From: Pelatocladus maniniholoensis HA4357-MV3
GTDB taxonomy: Bacteria > Cyanobacteriota > Cyanobacteriia > Cyanobacteriales > Nostocaceae
Assembly: GCA_019359115.1 (NCBI GenBank)
Contig: JAHHHW010000144.1
Coordinates: 1-32,405 of the forward strand
Length of the DNA: 32,405 bases
Reading direction: 5' to 3'
A program made the position numbers and the translations under genes. Positions 1 through 8,251 of this stretch are shown in pieces. Under the pieces are notes generated by a model. That model did no database searches. It was not told the DNA's origin and saw only the letters and a program-made list of their open reading frames with translations. Within the stretch, counting starts at the first letter, position 1. Each line of letters opens with the position of its first letter.

Positions 1-222
1 TCAGTCGGTTCATTCGCCCTTGGCTTAAATTTCACTGCCGATTTTTTTTACATTACCATATGATGCCTCCCCTTGCTTTTACCTACGCTGCAAACTCTCG
101 TTTGTGGGGGGAGAGTGAAAAACTACACGCCTCCTACAAAATCTATCTAGATATAAAAAAATGGTAGATGTCTTTGAAACTAATTTGAATTTTCATCTTA
201 CAGCTATACTTTGACATTCAGA

Positions 223-1047
223 TTACGGTCTTCTTCCTTCTAAAAATGGAACTTCAAAACACTTAGAATGCATAATTGGTCCATGTCCAAAATAACCATC
301 TTCTCCAAATAATTCGCCGTGATCAGCCGTAATAATCATGTGGGTATTTTTAGGACATTTATGAAATAAATCACCAATTAATTTATCTACATACTCTACG
401 CAATTAATTTGTTGCTTGTGTAAGCGAGTCATTTCCTCCGGTTCAAAAAACCTCTTTTCTTCTGATTGGTTACCAACCAACAAAAATTCATCAATATGTT
501 TAAAAACTCCATGCACACCAGATATTCGAGGCATATCATCTCCCTTTAACATATAGGGATAATGAGTTTCACCTAAATTGAAAAAATAAAAACGAGGTTG
601 ATCATCAGAAAATTCCATTTCATGAATCATGGATGGAAAATCATTATGATTTGGCATTAATTTATAGTCATCAAAATACTTGTTAATGTTGGTAAATTGA
701 TTGAGAACAGGCATGGAAACCCTGGCGATTGTTTTATAGCCATTGTCTTGTAAAACTTTCGGCAAGGATAAGTAAGGAACAAAAGTTTTAAAAGACAGAT
801 TTGGGATATTCAAACGATCCACCCATTTGACAAACTCCTGCTTGTACACTTCTGAAGCAAATACACCGCGTGGACTTTGATGTGGAATCATGCCCATCAA
901 CATGGTGTAGTGAGAAGGAGAAGTCCAAGATGCATAGCTATAGCGACACTCTGCTTTTCCTAGCAAATCAATATTGGGTGTTGCAGCAGCTGCATAGCTA
1001 TCGTATCGGCAGCTATCCATAATGATGTATACAAGATTATTGGGCAT
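223..1047 (-). CDS. Sulfatase / phosphodiesterase-fold (alkaline phosphatase superfamily) protein
   Basis: 274 residues. The alkaline-phosphatase fold signature is visible at both ends. Near the N-terminus is a metal-binding Asp in IIMDSCRYDS (D11), followed by WTSPSHYTMLMG around residues 41-52. That stretch occupies the place of the sulfatase C/S-x-P-S-R motif, with Thr42 at the nucleophile position. Near the C-terminus is ITADHGELFGEDGYFGHG, whose Asp-His pair is the second metal site. Thr nucleophiles are known in nucleotide pyrophosphatase/phosphodiesterase relatives, so phosphoester or phosphonate hydrolysis is at least as likely as sulfate ester hydrolysis. There is no signal peptide or membrane segment, so it is probably cytoplasmic. 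It is shorter than typical sulfatases (over 400 residues) but ends in the usual EVPF motif, so it looks complete. It is divergent from cydA. The substrate cannot be told. Confidence 0.8.
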   Translation of the reverse strand: MPNNLVYIIMDSCRYDSYAAAATPNIDLLGKAECRYSYASWTSPSHYTMLMGMIPHQSPRGVFASEVYKQEFVKWVDRLNIPNLSFKTFVPYLSLPKVLQDNGYKTIARVSMPVLNQFTNINKYFDDYKLMPNHNDFPSMIHEMEFSDDQPRFYFFNLGETHYPYMLKGDDMPRISGVHGVFKHIDEFLLVGNQSEEKRFFEPEEMTRLHKQQINCVEYVDKLIGDLFHKCPKNTHMIITADHGELFGEDGYFGHGPIMHSKCFEVPFLEGRRP

Positions 1048-1172
1048 GGATATTGGGTATAAAGATTGACTTCCCGCAAATTATACTGCTTCACTGAGTT
1101 AGCGTTGTGAAATATTTGCGATCGCCTACCTTTGACTCTGACGACATCAAGTCATACGTTAAAACTTTGTAA

Positions 1173-1224
1173 AGGATTGTCACAGTCATGAGTAATCACT
1201 GCTTATGTAGTGGGTGACAATCCT
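1173..1224 (+). promoter_or_regulatory. Long stem-loop in the cydA leader
   Basis: AGGATTGTCAC at 1173-1183 is a perfect 11-bp inverted match to GTGACAATCCT at 1214-1224. Inside lies a second short stem, CACT (1197-1200) with AGTG (1209-1212). It ends 36 bases before the cydA start and just upstream of its purine-rich ribosome site (AAAGGAAGG, about 1248-1256). It could fold in the mRNA leader or be a split operator for a dimeric regulator. The symmetry is read directly; the role is inferred. Confidence 0.5.
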
Positions 1225-1260
1225 GACACATAGTTGTTCAACCAGTGAAAGGAAGGACTT

Positions 1261-2703
1261 ATGGAATTTCTCTCTAATACCGTGGCGCTGTCGCGGATGC
1301 AGTTTGCTTTGACAGCCATATTTCATATGCTTTGGCCTGTACTAACTACAGGTATGGCAATTTATCTAGTGATTGTAGAGGGAGTATGGTTGAAGACTCG
1401 TAACCCAGATTACTACTACCATGCTCGTTTTTGGTCAAAACTCTATATTTTAAACTTTGGTATTGGTGTAGCTACTGGTATCCCGATGGAGTTTCAGTTT
1501 GGGACAAACTGGGCGCCTTTATCGGAAGCGATTGGTAATTTCTTTGGTAGTGTCATTGGCTTTGAAGCTTCTTGGGCATTTATGCTAGAAGCTGCTTTTT
1601 TAGGAATAATGGTGTTTGGCTGGGAACGTGTTCACCCGATCATTCACTTTATCTCTACTATTTTGGTTGCCGTTGGTGCTAACTTATCAACTTTCTGGAT
1701 TTTGGCAGCTAATTCCTGGTTGCAAACTCCTGCGGGTGGAGAAATGGTCAACGGTAAATTTATTGTCCATGATTACTTTCAAGGAATCTTCAATCCGTTC
1801 ATGGCGGTGAGTGTGTCACATATGTTTCTTGGCACACTGGAAACTTCACTGTTTGTGATTGGTGGGATAAGTGCTTGGTATATTTTCAATAATCGTCAAA
1901 GTGCCTTTTTTGCCAAGGCTTTTAAAATTGCCTTAGCAACTGCGATCGCAGTCACACCATTACAGATATACGTAGGACATTTAAGTGGTGAGCAAGTATA
2001 TCACTACCAGCCTTCCAAATTAGCAGCAATGGAGGCGCAATGGCATACAACCCCAGCTGGACAACCAGCAGATTGGAGTTTGGTGGCTTTACCCAATGAA
2101 CAAGCCGAGAAAAATGACTGGGAAATCATCGTTCCCAATGCTTTGGGCTATATTTTGGAATTCAAGCAAAAACTTTCTGAACCTGTGCGTGGTTTAAAAG
2201 AATGGCAACCAGCCGATAGACCACATCTGATCGGATTAATTTATTACTCCTTCCGGATCATGATTGCCATTGGTTTCTTCTTAGCAGGATTAATGCTAGT
2301 CAGCACTCTACAATGGCTACGCGGTAAACTCTCACCCGAAAACATTGCCCAACAACGCTTGTTAATGCTGGGTTGGATTTTTGCTGCTCCTTTAGGATAC
2401 ATTGCGGTAGAGTCAGGTTGGATAGTCCGTTGCGTAGGCAGACAACCCTGGACTGTCTACGGACTGATTCGTACTGCTGATGCTGCTTCAGATTTGCCTG
2501 CAAGTAATGTCTTAACATCTTTAATTGGGTTTGCAACCGTTTACAGCATTTTATTTTTCACCGTTTTATACTTCGGTAGTCGGATTATCCGTAGAGGGCC
2601 AAGACTAGATTTACCAATACCAGGCGTAGAAAACCAACCCGCAGTCGAAACTACTCCTGGAGAATTTATCCCGGATGAGCGTCCTGTGGAAGCACAGCAA
2701 TAG
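1261..2703 (+). CDS. cydA: Cytochrome bd-type quinol oxidase subunit I
   Basis: 480 residues, a polytopic membrane protein. It is the haem-bearing subunit of the bd-type (cyanide-insensitive) terminal oxidase, which oxidises plastoquinol or ubiquinol and reduces O2 to water. His22 in FALTAIFHMLWP is at the place of the conserved N-terminal haem ligand. WAFMLEAAFLGIMVFGWERV carries the conserved glutamate of the proton/haem region, and GRQPWTVYGLIRTADA is the subunit I signature. The quinol loop is of the short form, as in CioA-like enzymes. The start has a good ribosome site (GGAAGGACTT before ATG). It is followed within 10 bases by cydB, giving a two-gene operon. Cyanobacterial bd oxidases are usually an alternative respiratory/photoprotective electron sink. 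No cydX-like small ORF was noticed. Confidence 0.97.
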   Translation: MEFLSNTVALSRMQFALTAIFHMLWPVLTTGMAIYLVIVEGVWLKTRNPDYYYHARFWSKLYILNFGIGVATGIPMEFQFGTNWAPLSEAIGNFFGSVIGFEASWAFMLEAAFLGIMVFGWERVHPIIHFISTILVAVGANLSTFWILAANSWLQTPAGGEMVNGKFIVHDYFQGIFNPFMAVSVSHMFLGTLETSLFVIGGISAWYIFNNRQSAFFAKAFKIALATAIAVTPLQIYVGHLSGEQVYHYQPSKLAAMEAQWHTTPAGQPADWSLVALPNEQAEKNDWEIIVPNALGYILEFKQKLSEPVRGLKEWQPADRPHLIGLIYYSFRIMIAIGFFLAGLMLVSTLQWLRGKLSPENIAQQRLLMLGWIFAAPLGYIAVESGWIVRCVGRQPWTVYGLIRTADAASDLPASNVLTSLIGFATVYSILFFTVLYFGSRIIRRGPRLDLPIPGVENQPAVETTPGEFIPDERPVEAQQ

Positions 2704-2711
2704 GAGGTGTG

Positions 2712-3725
2712 ATGGAAACACTAAATTATTTTTTACCGCAAGTATGGTTCGGTATTTTAGCTCTTTTCTTGTTTCTCTATGTCATGTTGGATGGGTTTGA
2801 CTTGGGGGTCGGAATTTTATCTCTGACTGCTTCCAACGAAGAACGTCGTGGCATTTTAATGACTAGCTTGAGTAATATTTGGGATGCGAATGAAACTTGG
2901 TTAGTTTTGATGGGTGGTAGTTTGTTTGGGGCATTTCCCCTTGCCTATGCCACAATTTTGAATGCCCTTTACATTCCCATTTTGTTGATGATATTTGGGC
3001 TGATTTTTCGTGCTGTCGCATTTGAATTTCGCGAACAAGCCCAACGAAAATTATTTTGGAACTTTGCTTTTGGTGCTGGAAGTTTTCTCGCAGCATTAGG
3101 TCAAGGATTTGCCCTTGGTGGTGTACTCAAAGCAATTAAGGTAGACCAAACAGGCCACTTTATCGGTACAACTTGGGATTGGTTAAGTTGGCAAACTGTA
3201 CTGGTTGCTTTGACTCTGATTCAGGGCTATGTCTTGATTGGCTCCACTTATTTAGTATGGAAAACCACAGGCGAATTACAACAAGCCCACTATAAAACTG
3301 CGAAGATTGCAGCAGTGACAACTCTGATCGGAGCCATTTTGATTACAATTGGCACTCCAATATTTTTCGATTACGCCAGAGAGCGTTTGTTCCATCGCCC
3401 GCAGGTGTATGTATTTGCTGTGATTCCGATGTTGGGAGTTTTGTTGATATCGCTATTAATTAGAAGCTTGTTTCGCAAAGAAGAAAGAGCGCCTTTGATC
3501 TGGACAATTCTGTTGTTTTTGCTGACATTTATAGGATTAGCAATGGTTGTTTTTCCCTACATTATTCCCACTGAAATCACCATTTATGAAGCTGCTGCTG
3601 ATCCGAGTGCGCTGGTTTTTATGATTATTTTCATTGGCGCACTGATTCCCGTGATGTTGTTCTACAACCTTTATCAATACATTGTCTTCCGGGGTAAGAT
3701 CACTGGCGGTCACTATGGGGAATAA
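2712..3725 (+). CDS. cydB: Cytochrome bd-type quinol oxidase subunit II
   Basis: 337 residues from the ATG at 2712; a GTG directly before it at 2709 is an alternative start. An AGGAGG at 2702-2707 overlaps the cydA stop codon and sits 4 bases before the ATG, which supports coupled translation. The N-terminus has the CydB signature YVMLDGFDLGVGIL, followed by NIWDANETWLVLMGGSLFGAFPLAYA. Eight or so hydrophobic segments span the remainder. It pairs with CydA in the membrane oxidase. No clear Rho-independent terminator follows; the next 200 bases hold a beta-lactamase relic. Confidence 0.97.
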   Translation: METLNYFLPQVWFGILALFLFLYVMLDGFDLGVGILSLTASNEERRGILMTSLSNIWDANETWLVLMGGSLFGAFPLAYATILNALYIPILLMIFGLIFRAVAFEFREQAQRKLFWNFAFGAGSFLAALGQGFALGGVLKAIKVDQTGHFIGTTWDWLSWQTVLVALTLIQGYVLIGSTYLVWKTTGELQQAHYKTAKIAAVTTLIGAILITIGTPIFFDYARERLFHRPQVYVFAVIPMLGVLLISLLIRSLFRKEERAPLIWTILLFLLTFIGLAMVVFPYIIPTEITIYEAAADPSALVFMIIFIGALIPVMLFYNLYQYIVFRGKITGGHYGE

Positions 3726-3741
3726 TTGACCAAACAAGGCA

Positions 3742-3924
3742 AAAGTAAAAAGTAACGGTTTTGTGGGCAACGTTACACCGCAAATCGGATGGTATGTTGG
3801 TTACTTGGAAAGAGGAAATAATGTTTACTTTTTTGCTACTAACATTGATATTCGTAACAAGAAAGATCCATCTGCTCGTCTGGAGTTAACACGTCGCTGT
3901 TTTAAAGATCTGGCGGTGCTTTGA
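3742..3924 (+). pseudogene. C-terminal relic of a class D (OXA-like) beta-lactamase / penicillin-binding protein
   Basis: One open frame reads SNGFVGNVTPQIGWYVGYLE, then RGNNVYFFATNID, and ends with RRCFKDLAVL and TGA at 3922. The GW-V-GYLERG--VYFFA-NI pattern is the C-terminal strand region that follows the KTG box in class D beta-lactamases. Here the KTG place reads SNG. Nothing upstream encodes the SxxK or SxV motifs: the frame meets a stop at 3727, right after cydB. So roughly the last 55-60 residues of a normally ~260-residue periplasmic enzyme remain. It is non-functional as read. A start codon and signal peptide are absent. The alternative, a separate small protein, is unlikely. Confidence 0.7.
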
Positions 3925-3942
3925 CACTTTTGGGCGATCGCT

Positions 3943-4647
3943 TTATTTTTTGATCGCCACCCAACCACTAACCCAAAGTCCTGTATAAAATCTCATCACA
4001 TCTACAAAACCAGCTTGCTGTAACAACTCCAATACTCTAGCTTCTGAAATCGGATAAACACCTGTGTTAAGTGATTCTAACAACCCGGCGATCTTTTCTG
4101 GCGGTACTTTCATTTCTTGCCAATATTCTTTGATAAAAGAAACAATCCGCTCAAATTCACGAGTGTTTTTTTCACCAAACACGTCTACTAAGATGAAAGC
4201 TGCTGATGATTGCAAACGTTGGGCGATACTTCGTAAAAAAGCCAGTTTACTGCCATCATCTGGAATAAAATGCATCACTAAGATAGAAGTTGCTGCATCA
4301 TATAAAGGATTAGTAGGCAAATCGTGAGTGTATCCCCGAAATAGGGTGACTTGTTGAGATAATCCGTGCTGCTGTATTTTTTCTTGGGCAATAGAGAGCA
4401 TATCAGCAGACGGATCTACACCTAACATGTGCCAGTATTGATTACCTTGAGCAAACTTGACTAACTCCATCCCCGTACCAGCACCGACGATCAACAGATT
4501 TGCTTTTTCTTGTAGGTGCGATCGCAAACAAGACAACACCATTGTATGCATGGCGTCATAGCCAGGTAGAGCTATTCGCGCCATATTGTCATATTCGTTG
4601 CTTGTAACTGGTGGGTTGGCGTCAAAATCTATACTCTGATTTGACAT
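3943..4647 (-). CDS. Class I SAM-dependent methyltransferase
   Basis: 234 residues. Motif I, LLIVGAGTGMELVKFA (about residues 51-66), is the glycine-rich SAM-binding loop. An acidic residue at the end of strand 2, in MLGVDPSADML (D78), binds the ribose hydroxyls. ILVMHFIPDDGSKLAFLRSIAQRL resembles the post-motif region of Methyltransf_12/25-type enzymes. The N-terminus MSNQSIDFDA--PPVTSNEYDNMAR-ALPGYDAM is of the kind seen in tRNA cmo5U/CmoA-like and small-molecule methyltransferases. The target cannot be deduced. It is convergent with the beta-lactamase relic and lies 106 bases downstream of hisG on the same strand, with a strong hairpin between. An inverted repeat, GGCGATC/GATCGCC, covers its stop codon. 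Confidence 0.88.
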   Translation of the reverse strand: MSNQSIDFDANPPVTSNEYDNMARIALPGYDAMHTMVLSCLRSHLQEKANLLIVGAGTGMELVKFAQGNQYWHMLGVDPSADMLSIAQEKIQQHGLSQQVTLFRGYTHDLPTNPLYDAATSILVMHFIPDDGSKLAFLRSIAQRLQSSAAFILVDVFGEKNTREFERIVSFIKEYWQEMKVPPEKIAGLLESLNTGVYPISEARVLELLQQAGFVDVMRFYTGLWVSGWVAIKK

Positions 4648-4698
4648 TTTATAGTTGTGTTAAAGTTTATAGAAATTATGATTTTGCTTTGTATATTC

Positions 4699-4734
4699 AG
4701 TGTCTTGGTGGTTTAAACTAACCATCAAGACACT
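4699..4734 (-). terminator. 15-bp stem-loop between hisG and the methyltransferase gene
   Basis: GTGTCTTGGTGGTT (4700-4713) pairs with AACCATCAAGACAC (4720-4733), with one G-T mismatch and a 6-base loop; an A-T pair extends it. It lies 20 bases past the hisG stop on the minus strand. No U-run follows, so it may be an mRNA 3' processing or stability structure rather than a classical intrinsic terminator, or a copy of a dispersed palindrome. Confidence 0.45.
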
Positions 4735-4753
4735 AAGACATAAAGAATACATA

Positions 4754-5407
4754 TTATACAGTTATCAAAATAGTCTCTCTTATCTTGCTTATCAAATCAC
4801 TGAGGTTATCTGTATTGAGGCGATAACTTAAAGGATGAGCAATCAATCGCGCTGTACTTTCATACAGCACTTCAATTTCCACCAAACCATTTTCGCGTAA
4901 TGTCCGCCCTGAAGAAACTATATCAACGATCGCTTCAGACATGCCTGTGATTGGGCCTAGTTCTACAGAACCATATAGCGGTACAATTTCCACGGGTAAA
5001 TCTAGACCATGAAAATATTCACGCGCACAGTTGACATATTTGGATGCAACTCTACCATGAGCAGGTAAATCGAGTGGCGATCGGTAAGGGCTTGATTGCT
5101 TTACCGCTACCGACATGCGACAATACCCAAACCCTAAATCAACTAAATGTGCCACTTGCGGTTTTTTCTCTCGCAGGACATCGTAACCTACAATACCCAG
5201 TTGTGCTTGACCGTATTCTACGTAAACTGGCACATCTTGACCTCTAACTAATAGTCCTTTGGCTTTTGCGTTTGTATCAGTAATCTGTAATTGTCGGTTC
5301 CCAGAGTCTAAAAAAGCACTAAAATCTAGCCCTACAGTTTGTAGCAATTGGATGCTATTTTTAAGAAGTTCACCTTTTGGCAGTGCAACAGTAAGCATAA
5401 GTGGCAT
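4754..5407 (-). CDS. hisG: ATP phosphoribosyltransferase, short form
   Basis: 217 residues, catalysing the first step of histidine synthesis: ATP plus PRPP gives phosphoribosyl-ATP. The start [18 protein letters not shown] is the family N-terminus. The segment [15 protein letters not shown], followed by [37 protein letters not shown], contains the PRPP-binding loop region. The protein stops after the catalytic domain and lacks the ~80-residue regulatory C-terminal domain of long HisG. It is therefore the HisG(S) type, which works with HisZ; hisZ is not in this window. ATG 5407 is used here; a second ATG three codons in (5398) is possible. It is divergent from the response regulator, with 58 bases between the two starts. 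Confidence 0.96.
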   Translation of the reverse strand: MPLMLTVALPKGELLKNSIQLLQTVGLDFSAFLDSGNRQLQITDTNAKAKGLLVRGQDVPVYVEYGQAQLGIVGYDVLREKKPQVAHLVDLGFGYCRMSVAVKQSSPYRSPLDLPAHGRVASKYVNCAREYFHGLDLPVEIVPLYGSVELGPITGMSEAIVDIVSSGRTLRENGLVEIEVLYESTARLIAHPLSYRLNTDNLSDLISKIRETILITV

Positions 5408-5465
5408 TAGCAGTCAGCATGATAATAATACAGGAAAGCTGATGGTTAAAGGTTGATGGCTGACC

Positions 5466-6158
5466 ATGCGAATTTTAGTAGTTGATGATGAAATTGAATT
5501 GACTGATCCCTTGAGTCGGATATTAAGTCGTGAGGGATACAGTGTCGATGCTGCTTATGATGGTAGAAGTGGCAGTCAACTAGCGCAAACAAGTAATTAC
5601 GACTTACTGATTTTAGATTGGATGCTGCCTGGAAAAACAGGATTGGAGATATGTCAAGAATTACGCGATCGAGGCGTTATTACTCCTGTATTATTTCTGA
5701 CCGCCAAAGATACTCTTGATGACCGAGTTGAAGGTTTAGATGCGGGTGCAGACGATTATTTAGTTAAACCTTTTGAATTGCGAGAGTTACTAGCAAGAGT
5801 CCGTGCTTTATTACGACGTTCTGCTTCCCAAACGCCTGAGATACATACAAATCGCTTGTCAGTAGCTGATTTAGAACTTGATCTGGAAAATCAAGTCGCC
5901 TATCGTCAAGAACGAGTGATAGAACTTTCACAAAAAGAAAGTCAGTTACTGCAATATTTTATGGAAAATACTGGCAAGTTACTGACCCACACTCAGATCA
6001 TGCAATTTTTGTGGCAAGATCACGAACAACCCAGTAGTAATGTTATTGCTGCGTTGATACGTCTGTTACGGCGCAAGATTGAGTTACCGAATGAAACGCA
6101 ATTAATTCATAGTGTTTACGGTAAAGGATACCGTTTTGGGATATCTAATGATCAGTGA
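5466..6158 (+). CDS. OmpR/PhoB-family response regulator (RppA/ManR-like)
   Basis: 230 residues. A receiver domain covers about 1-118. It has acidic pocket D7/D8, phospho-acceptor D51 in LLILDWMLPG, Thr79 in LFLTAKD and Lys101 in YLVKPFEL. A winged-helix DNA-binding domain (about 126-228) ends with the trans_reg_C wing HSVYGKGYRFG. It would be a phosphorylation-dependent transcription regulator; the closest look is to the cyanobacterial RppA/ManR group, but I do not assign the symbol. No histidine kinase gene follows. Instead there are heptamer repeats and a transposase on the opposite strand, so it is orphaned here or its partner is elsewhere. It is divergent from hisG and shares its short promoter region. 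Confidence 0.93.
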   Translation: MRILVVDDEIELTDPLSRILSREGYSVDAAYDGRSGSQLAQTSNYDLLILDWMLPGKTGLEICQELRDRGVITPVLFLTAKDTLDDRVEGLDAGADDYLVKPFELRELLARVRALLRRSASQTPEIHTNRLSVADLELDLENQVAYRQERVIELSQKESQLLQYFMENTGKLLTHTQIMQFLWQDHEQPSSNVIAALIRLLRRKIELPNETQLIHSVYGKGYRFGISNDQ

Positions 6159-6160
6159 AG

Positions 6161-6195
6161 TTATCAGTTATCAGTTATCAATTATCAGTTATCAA
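6161..6195 (+). repeat. Heptameric short tandem repeat TTATCAR
   Basis: Five consecutive 7-base units TTATCAG/TTATCAA run from 6161 to 6195, right after the response regulator stop. Such heptamer repeats (STRRs) are typical of heterocystous cyanobacteria. The same heptamer occurs in reverse orientation near 26795-26815. Confidence 0.85.
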
Positions 6196-6235
6196 ATTTC
6201 AAATAAGTAAAGCTTTAAATCATTTTTAGTATAAT

Positions 6236-6270
6236 TCCCCGATCCCCAATCCCCAATTCCTAATTCCTAA
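6236..6270 (+). repeat. Second heptameric repeat tract (TCCCCAA / TTCCTAA)
   Basis: Five 7-base units in register, TCCCCGA, TCCCCAA, TCCCCAA, TTCCTAA, TTCCTAA, lie between the response regulator and the transposase gene. This is an STRR-type tract drifting through related heptamers. Confidence 0.8.
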
Positions 6271-6298
6271 TTCTTATTCCCCCTCTAAATTAAATAAT

Positions 6299-7393
6299 CT
6301 AGGCAATAAGTTCAGCTTTTCCATCTTGGCTTTGTTGATTAGACTTTTGCTGGAAAATATGGAACTGCATACTCAGCATACAGTAAACACTACACACTAT
6401 TTCCCACCAACGTTCTATTTGCTCGTAGTTAGTGATGCGGAAATCTGACCAACCTATGTAATTTTTACTGTGTTTACAGCCATACTCTAACCAAGTTATT
6501 AATCCATAAGGATTCTCAACTGCTGAATTAATAGATTTTGGTAAATTACTGATTAAAAACAAACTATAATTTTCCGGTGATTGTTCTTTGTTGTTTGTTA
6601 TTTGCCAGTAGCGAAGTTCTCGACGACTTCCAAAGATAATTTCACGAATGTAGCTTTGTTCTGTTTTACCGTTACTGAAAATGCGATGAAAATTTTTCCA
6701 ACTGGTGTATCTAGGTTTTTGAGTGGGTGCCAACCAAAAACCATGATTACTCCTAATAGCTGTGATGAAATTCAACTGAAACTGATTGAAAATATGAACG
6801 AGGGTATCATACTCTCCATAGGTACTATCTGCTAATACTAAGTCAAATTTAAATCTTTTTTCTTGTAATTCTTCAATTATCTCAGCAATTAATTGAGGCT
6901 TCGTTTTAAACGTCTCACCTGGTTTTAATCTTTTTGGTGGCTTGAAGATTTTAAATATAAGAGGAAAAATTAACCCATCTATAAAAGCATAGGCATTAAT
7001 GGAAACAATTCCATTTTCAACGGTGCCTAAGTTACCAATATATTGTCTGTCCACATAATCTGTTGTTTTACCTTTCTTTTTATCTCCAGAATCATCAATA
7101 ATTAGAGTGAAACTTCTCCCCTGCAAAACCTGACGAATCAGAGATAATCTTTGATTTCTTAATTCTTGTATTTGCCAAGGTGATTCTGTGACAAAATGCA
7201 GTAAAGCTTGATTATTTAACCCCAAATATTTAGCGATCGCAGGTAAACTTTTGCGATTTATATCGGAAATTAAGCCTAAATGCAACCACTTGAAGAACTC
7301 AAAACTTCTCACTTCGGGGAAAAGATATTTGTAGCTTGCACAATAGTTATCAATAAAAGTGATGGTAGTAACTGCTTCCCTGGGCTGCGCCAT
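6299..7393 (-). CDS. IS701-type DDE transposase
   Basis: 364 residues, full length and uninterrupted. It resembles the IS701/IS4-like DDE transposases common in cyanobacteria. LIIDDSGDKKKGKTTDYVDR (about 98-116) holds the first catalytic Asp (D100/D101). LVLADSTYGEYD (D189) holds the second. A Glu in the C-terminal NYEQIERWWEIV segment would be the third. The frame looks intact, so the element may be mobile. I could not find convincing terminal inverted repeats or a target duplication in the flanking AT-rich sequence, so the element is not delimited. It lies on the strand opposite to its neighbours and directly downstream of the response regulator. Confidence 0.9.
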   Translation of the reverse strand: MAQPREAVTTITFIDNYCASYKYLFPEVRSFEFFKWLHLGLISDINRKSLPAIAKYLGLNNQALLHFVTESPWQIQELRNQRLSLIRQVLQGRSFTLIIDDSGDKKKGKTTDYVDRQYIGNLGTVENGIVSINAYAFIDGLIFPLIFKIFKPPKRLKPGETFKTKPQLIAEIIEELQEKRFKFDLVLADSTYGEYDTLVHIFNQFQLNFITAIRSNHGFWLAPTQKPRYTSWKNFHRIFSNGKTEQSYIREIIFGSRRELRYWQITNNKEQSPENYSLFLISNLPKSINSAVENPYGLITWLEYGCKHSKNYIGWSDFRITNYEQIERWWEIVCSVYCMLSMQFHIFQQKSNQQSQDGKAELIA

Positions 7394-8251
7394 ATTTTGA
7401 CTCCAGAAAAATAAATATATGCTTATGCAGTAATTTTTTGGTAGCGTCCCATAATATAACTAAAGATTACTTACAGTTTTATGAAGCTTTCTTGAAGTAA
7501 AAACTATTTACTTATTCTATTTTTCATAGATATTGATATTATTTTATTGAACATAATAAAATTTTATAGTTTTCTCAAAAATTTTACCCAAACTTAATAG
7601 AACGTTGAGGATTTCCCAGAAATTATACTGGTGATTAATTTATCTTTTAGTCAATAGAATTTTTGATTAATAAAATATATACTAATTAAGAATAGAGCCA
7701 TGAAAAATACCATTGTTGTAGCCCTGACTTTAGTGACAACTATTGAAGTATATCGCAAAAATCAAGTCAAATAACATCTAATAGCAGTACACATTAGCAA
7801 AATTTTTTGTTGATCAACATAAAAATAAAAAATACTTGTTGTTGATTAATAAACATGAATAACTACAATACATCAAAATTGGAAATTTCCTCACTATACA
7901 AATTTATGATTTTGTGCTTCAAGAATCTATGTTTGAGGCTTTTCTCGCTCATAGTTTGATGTATAGCGATCGCTTAAAAATCATAGAAAAATCAAAATCC
8001 AATGTCTGAAGTGTCACCTTATACTTTTTTCCTGTCATGAGTAAGTCCTAAAATTGTTTTTTATACTCCTGCTATTTTACGTTCTATTTTCAAGCAAGTA
8101 ATTTAATTAACAATAGTGAAAAGTTCTCGAAAGCAATTAGCTTGACAAAACCTGCAAATAACAGGTTATTCAAATACTAAATTCTTAATTAGTTTTTCAT
8201 AAGAGAAAGCGCTAGAGTTAGGTTAAGAGTACTGAGAACTTAGCCATAAAC
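7394..8251. other. 858-bp AT-rich intergenic region without a recognisable gene
   Basis: It is strongly AT-rich with many stops in all frames. A 24-codon ATG frame at 7699-7773 has no ribosome site and no recognisable features. One HIP1 site lies near 7967. The left part may contain the unseen right end of the IS701-type element. The right part contains a candidate promoter/operator for the aldo/keto reductase (see 8142-8167). Nothing else can be supported. Confidence 0.6.
8142..8171 (+). promoter_or_regulatory. Candidate promoter with palindrome upstream of the aldo/keto reductase
   Basis: A consensus -35 box TTGACA at 8142-8147 is followed at about 18 bases by a weak -10-like TTATTC (8166-8171). 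Overlapping the spacer is a perfect 6-bp inverted repeat AACCTG-N7-CAGGTT (8149-8167), a geometry typical of dimeric repressor sites. The coding start is 81 bases further on. This is suggestive only. Confidence 0.3.

Noticed and set aside
1-222. Possible gene end at the left edge
   Set aside because: No frame with recognisable content; only AT-rich spacer with a weak C/G-rich patch was seen.
6228-7629. AGTATAATT (6228-6236) and AATTATACT (7621-7629) as terminal repeats of the IS701-type element
   Set aside because: Only 9 bp of AT-rich match, flanks do not continue the symmetry, and no target duplication is seen; chance is likely in such sequence.
7699-7773. 24-codon ATG frame in the AT-rich spacer
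   Set aside because: Too short, no ribosome site, no conserved pattern; the hydrophobic start could be chance.
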